Below, piece after piece: positions 56,263 through 64,000 of a DNA stretch of 64,000 bases. How positions within the stretch are numbered: position 1 is the stretch's first letter; every line of letters starts with the position of its first letter. A model generated the notes under the pieces. The model was not told the DNA's origin, ran no database searches, and saw only the letters and a program-made list of their open reading frames with translations. Source of the DNA: Ectobius pallidus (lineage: Eukaryota > Arthropoda > Insecta > Blattodea > Ectobiidae); NCBI GenBank assembly GCA_964059195.1, contig CAXKWD010000002.1:148135042-148199041 (forward strand). Direction: 5' to 3'. A program made the translations under genes and the position numbers.

Positions 56263-56281
56263 AGTAAGTAAGTAAGTAAGT
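56263..56281 (+). repeat. (AGTA)n tail of the RTE-like element
   Basis: About five AGTA units directly precede the right target duplication. Confidence 0.9.
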
Positions 56282-56704
56282 AATATCTGAGAGAAAGATA
56301 TCTAGCCACTTAATCTCACTTAACACATATCTACCATGGCTAAGACCTCAGATTCATTTTTATGAAGAGATAGTCACTTTTGAGTAACACTTTTCTAGAT
56401 AACGGCAGCTCCTGACATAATAATTACATATCCAGTAATGCATTTTCCATCACTCTTATTATTTGATCAACTAGCATCTACATGCACCTTAACAGATGAC
56501 TTTTCACTGTTTGAGTAGCACAAAGACAAGTCTTTGGTTTGTCTTAAATAAAATATCTTAAGAGGTGTTTTACCTCCCTCCAATCACATAAGTCAGGTTT
56601 CTCATTTTTCTGGCTAAGCTTACATACAGATAACATGATATCAGGGCAACTAATATTAGCAATATAGCGTAAACTACCTACAGCACTTCTGTAACAGGTA
56701 ACAT
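56282..56704 (-). pseudogene. copia RT C-terminus and connection fragment
   Basis: On the reverse strand CYRSAVGSLRYIANISCPDI and KLSQKNEKPDLCDWREVKHL are standard copia motifs just after the RT catalytic core. A stop at 56,544 and frameshifts follow before the RTE insertion site. The RT core (including its YVDD) between this piece and the one at 60,124 is missing. Confidence 0.85.
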
Positions 56705-58145
56705 CATAAGGTTGTACATCACAAATTTTCTTGTCGTACTTCCTCTTATAAACCCAATCCCCACATGATTTAGAAAATTCCACTGAACCGCCCACGACTC
56801 TTTTTCCTTGATGGAAGTTGTGGTCAAGAGCTGCTATCATTGACCGTAAATACATGCCTTCAAATGAAAAATGGGTTCTTTTTGGTACATATTTAAGACG
56901 TTCGCTATGATAGGATTCAAGACTTCCTGTGTGACAGAAATGATTGAGATGCATAATATCATTTAAAAATCTGGTATTCATAATGATGTTATATAGGTTA
57001 TGGTAGTCTTTCGAATGCTTACTGAGCCAATTAGTATTTTTAATTTTATCAGCACTTAGCACTTCGTGAGCACATGAATGGTATTTCTCATTACCCTCCC
57101 AGCTATGAATGTTAACAATGTGATTGAGAATTGAGGTAAATTTCTCCTTTAGCAGTATACTGTCATTCTCACACGTAGATGATGCCCACCATAAATGATT
57201 ATAAATTGATTGTTTCCATTCATGAATGACGGAGGATTTCGGCAAATTGTTAATCTTTTTCATTAGAGATTTAGCAAGGTGCCAAACATCAAATTCATGG
57301 TGTATGTGTGAAAATTTGTTTTTCATTAAAGCTCTAACACCTGTGTGTCTGTCCGTTAGGAACAATTTAATAGGGAGTTTCTCATTCAATGTGCTTATTA
57401 TTTTTTCACAAGCAGCCTTTTCAATGTCACCAGCTACAGTTCCTCTTTGTACAATTACAAAATCTAGTATTTTATTCGTTGCTAAATTCATAATGGAATA
57501 CGTCACATACTTGGCAGAAAAACCAGGCGAGTCATATTGTCCATCTCCACATAAACGTAAATTTAAATCACTCATAGCATCTACATAGTTAGCTTCTTTT
57601 TCTATTAACCACGTTTTGTGTACGGAAGGAAATACAAATTTCTTTACAAGCCTATAGAAGTATGATTCAGAAAAAAATAATAGCTTAATAGAATTTGAGA
57701 AAGCTGATAAATAATTAAATGTTAATCCGCATAGGTACATTCCTGAGGCTATGAACACATTACTTTTTAAACTTCCACCTATGCTTCCAGAAGACCACTC
57801 GTATGTATGCCCATTCACACAATGAGTTTTTATTCGTAACATTATTCCTCTTGTTTCAACTTGACGTTCATTAACTGGAGCGCCACATGTATGGCATATA
57901 CTGAACAGTGTAAGAAGGGCACTTATACAGACAAACACAAAAGAATATTTTTTCGACAAGTTGATATTTTCTATGCCATCTTCTTCTCCTTCGCTAGTGA
58001 TTTCATCGGGGACGTAATCTTCATCCTTTTCATCCGAGGTGTCATGTTCATCAACGTAGTTCATATAGACAGAATTTGCAGCTCTATAAATTTCTGTGCC
58101 TATCTCACACTGTATTTCTGCGTCAGTCTTCAACTCTACATGCAT
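56544..58145 (-). pseudogene. chimeric open frame: Kolobok DDE transposase fused to copia RT tail
   Basis: The first 480 or so codons are Kolobok: an acidic linker, CHTCGAPV, LCGDGQYDSPG (first catalytic Asp), LFLTDRHTGVRAL (second), DVWHLAKSL and GSLESYHSERLKY (presumed Glu). After QPYD the frame continues without a stop into copia (CYRSAVGSLRY...) and ends at 56,544. The natural Kolobok C-terminus, seen at 45,206-45,421, is missing. A true start lies upstream: codons continue open to the Helitron border at 58,208. The upstream THAP part has its own frameshift, so the whole is a pseudogene. Confidence 0.85.
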
Positions 58146-58208
58146 ACATTCATAAACTTGTGTAGCTTCTCTTTCTTGTTTAGTATCAGTTATTGAATTA
58201 TCAATTAA

Positions 58209-58828
58209 CTAGCATGTGCCCGCGGCTTCGCCCGCGATAATTATTTCAAAAATTAAAAATTAAGAGCATAATAGTTAAATCATTATATTTATTAACACCT
58301 AAATCACGTGGACTACTTACCACGATTAGATAGCGTCGCCTGGTAAAAGCGACCTCAGATTCGATTTCCTTGGCCCAGAAAATACCCCTGTACAGTGAGT
58401 TTCGTCCAAATCGAACGATGTTTGACCATATTTAGGCCTATCCCTCTTCCGTGTAGGTTGAAAATTTCATATGTCTACGGGCCTTGACATTCTAAACAAA
58501 TGAATCGACCAGCGTGGGCTTACAACAATCTAGCGATCGCGATGCATTTATTACCACGGTATGACAAAAATAGCCAAAGCCAACTGCAATTGATTTGACA
58601 TTGAAATATATTACTGAAATCTGATGCTTCAACAGCGCTAAAATCACGTTTTCTGTCAGTTTTTCACTCACAACTCGCGAACGAAAGCTAAAATTAAAAA
58701 TCCGGCTTCGATGCGCATTCGCCCACCTTTCAGCCCATCTATGTTTAAAATTTCAGATCTCTGCGTTCAGTAGATTTCGCTGGGCATCGTGGACACACAG
58801 ACAAACACGTCCTTTTATTATTTTAAGA
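58209..58828 (-). mobile_element. non-autonomous Helitron, copy A of a tandem pair
   Basis: On the reverse strand it starts TCTTAAAATAAT and ends CATGCTAG, followed by host T, with a CGCGGGCGAAGCCGCGGG hairpin just before the end. 620 bp. Nearly the same sequence as copy B, which directly adjoins it. Confidence 0.9.
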
Positions 58829-59441
58829 TAGCATGTGCCCGCGGCTTCGCCCGCGATAATTATTTCAAAAATTAAAAATTAAGTGCATAATAGTTAAATC
58901 ATTATATTAACACCTAAATCATGTGGACTATATATCATGATTAGATAGCGTCCCCTGGTAAAAGCGACCTCAGATTCGAGTTCCTTGGCCCAGAAAACCC
59001 CTGTATAGTGAGTTTCGTCCAAATCGAACAACGTTTGACCATATTTAGGCTAATATTGATTATCCCTATAATTATAATAATAATAATAATAATAATAATC
59101 CTCTTCGTTGTAGGTTGAACATTTCATATTATGTTTGCGTGCCTTGACATTAAAAACAAATGAATCGACCAGCGTGAGCTACAACATTCAAGAGATCGCG
59201 ATGCTTTTATGTCGAAGGAATGACAAAAATAGCCAAAGCCTAGTGTAATTGATTTGTATTACTGAAAACTCATGCTTCGAAAACTCAATAAATACACGTT
59301 TTCTGCCCGTTTTTCACTCATAACTCTCGAAGGAAAGCGAAAATTAAAATTCCGGCTTCGAGGTGCACATTCCGACCCTTTAGTCCGCCTATGTATAAAA
59401 TTTCAGATCTCTACGTTGAGTAGATTTCGCTGGGCATCGCG

Positions 59442-59472
<31 letters not shown>

Positions 59473-59504
59473 GGAGGACAGACACTTCCTTTTATTAATA
59501 TAGA
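58829..59504 (-). mobile_element. non-autonomous Helitron, copy B of a tandem pair
   Basis: On the reverse strand it starts TCTATATTAATA after host A (59,505) and ends CATGCTA, immediately followed by the TC of copy A; the final G of CTAG is missing. It carries (AAT)n at 59,071-59,098 and (AGAC)n at 59,441-59,472. Same hairpin as copy A. Confidence 0.9.
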
Positions 59505-59872
59505 TTCCAACACTTCCCTCTTTTTAAAGTAATTAGACTTCCTTTTCTTGGGAGAAGGAATTTCTTTACTTCCTACTAAAAACTTTGAAGGTACCGCATT
59601 GTCTTTTAGTCTAGGGCACCTGAATTTTTCATCCTTCAATACTCTGATTTTTAAAATATCCGATTCATTAAAATCATCTTCTTTAAAATGCTTTCCACAT
59701 AGCCTACTCTAGAATTTTTTGTTGGAACAAAATTTTTACGCTTCATGCAAGAAACCCATTTGTTGTACAAACGTCTGTTCTTGTTTTTATCAGGGAATAC
59801 ATAGTAACCAACATTCCCATGGACACCAGAATTATTTGAACAACCATAAGCACTGCACGCAGGCATCTTCAC
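59505..59872 (-). pseudogene. THAP domain (N-terminus of the Kolobok transposase), frameshifted
   Basis: It starts at ATG 59,872 or 59,866 (MPACSAYGCSNNSG), giving the first two cysteines of the C2CH zinc module, then YYVFPDKNKNRRLYNKWV. A frameshift near 59,705 moves the C-x2-H part (CGKHFKEDDFNES) to another frame. It continues in a third segment (KFRCPRLKDNAVPSKF) with the family's AVPS motif, and reaches the Helitron border at 59,505. THAP domains bind DNA; in Kolobok they recognise the element ends. Confidence 0.85.
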
Positions 59873-59977
59873 TTACACTACACAATAAACAATACTAGGA
59901 AATACAGGACCGGCACCTTTCACACAATACAGAGCAAGCCAAACTGAAACTGCTGACGGCGCGGCGCGGTAGCCGCG

Positions 59978-59985
59978 TGACGTCA
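59978..59985. promoter_or_regulatory. CRE-like TGACGTCA upstream of the Kolobok gene
   Basis: It lies about 105 bp before the THAP start codon in the only strongly GC-rich patch nearby (GCGGCGCGG). It is matched at 44,090-44,097 in the other Kolobok copy. Confidence 0.5.
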
Positions 59986-60123
59986 CAGCCTTGCAACATT
60001 ATAACTTGAATTGCTCACAGAATGAGAATGAGTGAACGTAAAAAGAAATGGTTTTCGACTCTGCACTTAGCGAGAATCATATTTTATTTTAAGATAAAGT
60101 AAAAAATTTGGTTCAGTACCCCT

Positions 60124-60640
60124 TTAATTATAGCTTGAGTGGTCATCAGACGGATTATTTTCCGTTTCACAACTGGACTAAAAGATTCACAGTAATCTAT
60201 TCCTTGAATCTGATTAAAACCCTGTGCTGTGTAATATTTCCATCTTGATCCTTTTTAACTTTAAAAACCCATTTGGTACCAGTTAATTTACAATTGATGT
60301 TCTTCTTAACTAGGTCCCAAGTTTTGTTTCCCAAGTTTTTGCTTTAACCCACTCATTTTGTGTGTACTACTTAACGCCTCCTCTACAGTTTTAGGTTCAC
60401 ATAATTAACAAGTACTATTGAAAACGGCTGACTGACAACAATTACACACTTCTTTGTGTTCTCTAATCCTCTCAGATCTGCGCTGTATAGGTGGTTCAAA
60501 TTCATCAAGAACATCAAGTAGTTCGTCTACTCCTCCTAGATTCTGAACATCAGATATAAGTGGTTCGATTACCTCATTAGGAATATCGAGTAATTCACCT
60601 AGGCCTACTCCCCGTAGACTCTGAACATCAGATAAATTCT
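60124..60640 (-). pseudogene. copia linker and start of reverse transcriptase
   Basis: On the reverse strand GIDYCESFSPVVKRK, the first conserved copia RT motif, is at about 60,205-60,160 and stops at the TTAA where Kolobok is inserted. Upstream are frameshifted pieces of the integrase-RT linker (acidic) and a KWVFK-like segment near 60,270. Confidence 0.7.
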
Positions 60641-60643
60641 CAC

Positions 60644-61726
60644 TTAAAGATATTCCCCCATATCATCATCAGACTTGTCATTTGTTATTTCTGTATCAGA
60701 ATGATCACCATTCTCAGTAACATTAATTATAACAGGTGTTTCTACTGAATTTACATATGAATTGCCTTTAACTTTGTCTTTCATTGGGAAAATGCTCTCT
60801 TCAAATCTGACATCTCTGGATTGTATTACATAGTTGCCAGTTACACTCCATAAACGATAGCCTCTTTTGTCTTTAGGATAAACAAGCATAATACATCTTT
60901 CTGCCCTAGACTCCATTTTACTACCTTTTGCAGCGTTCTTAAATACCTATGCTTCACTTTCGTTCTTTGAAGCTCCTCTACATTCAATTGAATTTTGAAC
61001 CACAACTCATAAGGTGTTTTACCATTTAAAGCTGATGATACACACCTGTTCTTTATAAAACAGGCAGTGTCTATGGCTTCCCCCGAGAAAGTAGCTGACA
61101 TGCCAGCTTGAATAAGCATACATCTAGCAAGAGTTAATAACTGTTGATTTAACCTCTCAGCAATTCCCATCTGTTGATGAGCACTTGCCATAGAAAATCT
61201 ATGAAAAATACCTTCCGTCTTACACAAGGATTTAAATTTTTCATTATTATACTCCTTCCCATTATCAGACTGAAAATACTTGATTTTTGTATGCAGCAAG
61301 TTCTCAGCTCTATTTTTGTGCTCTAAAAACTGTCAAACATATCATTTTTCCCTTTTAAGATACTAACTTCACTATATCTTGAGAAATCATCAGTGAATGT
61401 ACAAAAATAATTACCACCCTCTTTACTTTCAGACTTCATGTAACACACATCTGAATAGACTAACTCAAGCAATTCGGATGATTTTTCCTTTCTTTTATAT
61501 AGGGGAGTCTTTTCGCTTTACCCTGATGACACACACTACAGTCCATAGTATTTTCTTTTGGGATTACTTCACAGTCAGGAATGTTGTTCGCATGCCCAAA
61601 ACGCTTAAAATGCCATCTGTCCCATGTTACTGCTTTCAGCACCACCGTCACTCCCTCGATGCATGGTTTGGTCTCTGTTGAAAGCATAGATGAACTGCTC
61701 TGACCATTACGATCAACTTTGTCCAT
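60644..61726 (-). pseudogene. copia integrase
   Basis: The N-terminal zinc motif is at 61,620-61,500 (WHFKRFGHAN ... CSVCHQGKAKRLP). The core has FCTFTDDFSRY in shifted frames near 61,400, FQSDNGKEYNNEKF (second Asp) near 61,275, and HQQMGIAERLNQQLL (catalytic Glu) near 61,165. The C-terminal GKTPYELW motif lies near 61,020 and a frameshift near 60,900 leads to KRGYRLWSV. Order and spacing are normal for copia; several frameshifts inactivate it. Confidence 0.85.
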
Positions 61727-62296
61727 CTCTTACCAGTCACAGTCCAAGGCATACATATCATCCTCCACAACTCGGGCAGAGAAGACTTCTTGGTCACCAT
61801 TCAGTTTATCATAAACACAAAATAACCCATTGTCAATGTTGAAACAAAAACATGATTTTTCAAGTTGACGCACTGACAGGTACCCATAAAACACGTTACA
61901 GTCCTAGAGTCCATCCGCCACATTTATGAGAAACTTTCATTGTAACAGTTCCATAACCCTTAAGTGCACATGGTTCCTCTTTCTTGGCCACTTTCACACT
62001 GTCTGCTGTGTCAGCACAAAAATTGTCTAACAAATCACGATGAGGGGTCACATGAGCATTGCACCCACTATCCAAAAATCAACGGTTAGGGTCATACACT
62101 CATATTTATCGTTGCAGTTCAGAAGTAAATGTTTGGATTTTCCTACACAAGCTCTATATTTAACTCTCACCATTCAGCAAGAAACTGAATCAGTTTCCTA
62201 TTTTGCTGAGTATCTTCACTGCATTTTTGCCTCCTTACTTTTGAAAATTTTCAGCACTTGTCTTTCAAGTTTAAATCCATTTTGTGCTCTTTGAAG
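61727..62296 (-). pseudogene. copia protease region, degraded
   Basis: It lies between nucleocapsid and integrase where the aspartic protease should be. Short shifted pieces (e.g. WIVGCNAHVTPH near 62,070) are compatible with the usual DSGA region having lost its Asp. No continuous frame. Confidence 0.45.
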
Positions 62297-62962
62297 TCAT
62301 GTCTTCCTACCCTTTCGACAGGTGGTACTGGTGTGATCTTCCTGTCCACACGAATAGCAGATTACTGTTCCTCTCGATTTTTCTTCTACATTCTTAGGAC
62401 AATCCTGGGCTTTATGACCAATTTGATTACACAAAAAACAGGATAAACTTGCTTGATCTCCAACTCTCTTTACAGTATTCCTAGACAACAATCCCTTTAA
62501 CTCTTATTCACGTTTCGTTCTCTGATCACACTCCCTCTGGTTTCTCTGTTCTTCAATCAGCAATTTATTCTTGACATTTTCTACATGGTCATATTTTCTT
62601 GATTCAATTCCATTATGTGAATGATGGACTTGCAGCGTTCCTCCTTTAGGCCTTTCAGCATGAAACCGGCAACAAAGTTGTCATCCATTCTAGTTCCCTA
62701 GTTGACTCAGAAGATCACACAGGTTCTCCACTTTGGAAACATAATCCATCATTGACTCAGTCGATGATTTAGACAGATTACACTGTTGCTCCAATGAGTT
62801 AAAAAACTGCATTGGACTCCTCTTGCAGTGAATATTCTTTAGTCTCTCCCAAGCTGTCTTTGCTCTTGTGCATTTACTCACATCATTTAGGTAACAATCA
62901 CTGACATACTGAACCAAGTAAGATAGAACATCATCATTTCTGAAATGTGCTTTGAATTTTTC
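62297..62962 (-). pseudogene. copia Gag with two CCHC knuckles
   Basis: Gag-like sequence from about 62,962 (EKFKAHFRNDDVLSYL...CTRAKTAWERLK, SLEQQCNLSKSS, MMDYVSKVENLCDLL) matches the UBN2/Gag-polypeptide family of copia. After frameshifts the nucleocapsid part at 62,491-62,297 has CFLCNQIGHKAQDC and CYSCGQEDHTSTTC. The open frame actually extends upstream to 63,232, but that part belongs to the Penelope 3' end. Confidence 0.8.
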
Positions 62963-62974
62963 CTGGTGCTGGTA

Positions 62975-64000
62975 ATATATGATATTTTCCCGGGCTACTA
63001 ACCAGGTGGTGAATTGGATTAATTCAGACGTTTCGAAACCAAACTGAGGCTTCATTGTCAAGGAGAATGAAATGCCGGGATTAGATGGCGTGTATTTATA
63101 GGACTGCTGTGAATGGGGACATCCGGATTGGAGAAAGGATTTGTTGAAGACCAACCAATCAGGAAACAGATGGGTGCTGTAAGAACAGGAGGGAAAAATT
63201 AGAGAAGTAGAATCGGTCCAAATAAGGGCCAACGGTCAATAGGTAGTGAAAATAAATTATTATTATATAGGTGGTGGTGGAAACGAGAAAAAATTGGAAA
63301 AAAGGGAAACACGGTCCAAATGAGGGCCAATGTTTTTAATTACTCTGGTGGTTCGTTGGAAGGTGTGGGGTTGGCTCGTATGGACCTGAGCGACTCAATA
63401 GCTTGGAACCAGGCAGGGCTTAGTTGGATACCGCTGTCTCTATTCATGTTGTTTGGTTCCAAACGGATCTCCACGGCTTCCCTCACCACTCTCTCCCAGA
63501 AGTTTGAAGACCTGGCAAGAATAGCCGTTTCACCAAACTTGATACGGTGTCCCATGTTGATGGCGTGTTCCGCTACCGCAGATTTATCTGGATAAAGCAG
63601 CCGGATATTACGGGCATGTTCCTTGCAGCGCACTTCCACCGTGCGGCTGGTATGTCCAATGTATTGCTTGCCGCATTCGCAAGGAATGCGGTACACACCA
63701 GCTGTCTTCAGACCCAGGTTGTCCTTCACTGGCCGGATCAGCTGCTTTATCTTGGGAGGTGGTAGATGAATTGTTTTTATGTCAAACTTATGGAGGATAC
63801 GGCTAATTTTCCCCGACGTTGCGCCCATGTATGATATGCATGCTACGCGCCGGCTACCGTCAGGGGGTTTCTCATCTTCCACTGCTGGACGCGGAGAAGC
63901 GGTCCTTTTCAGGGCCAATCTAATTTCATTGTTCTTGTAGCCGTTCTGGAGGAATATTCTCTTGAGATGGTCTAGTTCCTCCGGTAAGTTGTTGCAGTCC
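62975..64000 (-). mobile_element. Penelope-like element, 3' part, running off the right edge
   Basis: The coding region enters from beyond 64,000 and ends at 63,340. The 3' untranslated part continues to about 62,975 (TTTCGAAACGTCTGAATT and CACCTGGTTAG, typical of Penelope tails), where copia Gag begins. It appears inserted into copia Gag in the same orientation. The reverse transcriptase core would lie to the right of the window. Confidence 0.8.
63340..64000 (-). CDS. Penelope-like GIY-YIG endonuclease domain (partial, open at the edge)
   Basis: The frame is open from the window edge to a stop at 63,340, about 220 codons. GVYRIPCECGKQYIGHT (about 63,695-63,645) is the GIY-YIG core, VEVRCKEHARNI carries the next conserved residues, AEHAINMGH the CCHH-linker region, and FWERVVREAVEI the downstream catalytic Glu. 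This endonuclease cleaves target DNA for element insertion. No stop or frameshift is visible, unlike nearly all other retroelement genes here, so this copy may be young. The ATG and RT are outside the window. Confidence 0.85.
   Translation of the reverse strand, partial: DCNNLPEELDHLKRIFLQNGYKNNEIRLALKRTASPRPAVEDEKPPDGSRRVACISYMGATSGKISRILHKFDIKTIHLPPPKIKQLIRPVKDNLGLKTAGVYRIPCECGKQYIGHTSRTVEVRCKEHARNIRLLYPDKSAVAEHAINMGHRIKFGETAILARSSNFWERVVREAVEIRLEPNNMNRDSGIQLSPAWFQAIESLRSIRANPTPSNEPPE

Larger units (their letters stand above)
53217..56281 (+). mobile_element. RTE-like non-LTR retrotransposon, near full length, 13-bp TSD
   Basis: It is flanked by AATATCTGAGAGA at 53,204-53,216 and 56,282-56,294, inserted in copia RNase H in the opposite orientation. 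It is 3,065 bp, with a single long coding region (endonuclease then reverse transcriptase then a C-terminal segment) and an (AGTA)n tail at 56,263-56,281. No separate ORF1 is seen, as in RTE-type elements. Inactivated by two stops and a frameshift. Confidence 0.9.
56705..60123 (-). mobile_element. Kolobok DNA transposon, 3'-truncated, carrying two Helitrons
   Basis: Its 5' end is at a TTAA (60,124-60,127) with AGGGGTACTGAACC inside. A promoter-like GC-rich region with TGACGTCA, a THAP domain and a DDE transposase follow. The 3' end is lost at the junction with copia near 56,705, so no right terminus or second TTAA exists. Two tandem Helitrons occupy 58,209-59,504. Confidence 0.85.
60124..62970 (-). 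mobile_element. Ty1/copia element, gag to start of RT (main right-hand part)
   Basis: In order on the reverse strand: Gag (UBN2-type), two CCHC knuckles, protease region, integrase and the first RT motif at the Kolobok border. Together with 56,282-56,704, 52,946-53,216 and the LTR at 52,592-52,886 it is one copia element cut up by Kolobok, the RTE-like element and the palindrome. The 5' LTR is not in the window: a Penelope element replaces it at about 62,970. Confidence 0.85.

Noticed and set aside
63056..63232. N-terminal extension of the copia Gag frame
   Set aside because: The sequence is the 3' untranslated region of the Penelope element; Gag similarity begins near 62,962.

Overview
The window is animal nuclear DNA, most likely from a large, transposon-rich insect genome (a cockroach or other hemimetabolous insect fits best; this is inference). 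The grounds are AT-rich sequence, pervasive metazoan transposon families (Ty3/gypsy, Ty1/copia, RTE-like, Jockey/I-like, Penelope, Helitron, Kolobok, hAT, and a Sola-like family with 4-bp target duplications), tRNA-derived SINEs, and a strong excess of the palindromic word TAGGCCTA. There are no operons, no bacterial genes, no CRISPR array and no rRNA or stand-alone tRNA gene. Only one segment looks like an ordinary host gene with good support: 19,141-19,260 (+), a first coding exon of a TM9SF (EMP70/nonaspanin) protein ending in a consensus splice donor. If that gene is intact, everything to the right is its first intron, more than 44 kb of nested transposons.

Layout. 1-2.7 kb: gypsy pol fragment (+). 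2.7-7.3 kb: a Jockey/I-like non-LTR element (-) whose endonuclease is split by a Helitron (4,531-5,540). 7.36-9.68 kb: a second non-LTR element (+) with a 14-bp target duplication, its RNase H split by a third, oppositely oriented one. 10.4-11.05 kb: small cysteine-rich open frames on both strands beside a TATA box. 11.05-16.3 kb: a head-to-tail pair of a 2.4/2.8-kb terminal-inverted-repeat unit with G-runs, 140-bp tandem repeats and a long T-rich tract. 16.9-17.1 kb: candidate 3' exon (-). 17.6-18.5 kb: non-LTR 3' fragment. 19.1 kb: TM9SF exon. 20-28 kb: MITEs, SINEs and a dispersed GTGACGGGTGTGAC motif, partly as a divergent inverted repeat.

28.8-43.8 kb holds two members of one DNA-transposon family with very long inverted termini and 4-bp target duplications. 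The first (28,831-32,598) keeps an uninterrupted 787-codon DDD-type transposase. The second (35,151-43,803) is broken by three nested insertions. Between them lies a degraded DUF7869-type transposase. 43.95-45.4 kb: an internally deleted Kolobok carrying a hAT MITE.

46.2-53.2 kb is the most striking structure: a near-perfect palindrome. Its two 2,807-bp arms are equal in length once one 762-bp insertion and its 6-bp duplication are removed, and they flank a 572-bp centre that is the middle of a third long-inverted-terminus element. Its left border is a patchwork of three short segments that all have donors within about 315 bp of the right border. 53.2-63 kb: a copia element (-) cut apart by an RTE-like element (13-bp target duplication) and by a THAP/Kolobok transposon. 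The Kolobok is itself split by two tandem Helitrons and fused in frame at its 3' end to copia reverse transcriptase. The right edge is a Penelope element with a GIY-YIG domain (-), running off the window. Most coding sequence is pseudogenic. The interest lies in insertion order, rearrangement scars, and the one intact transposase.
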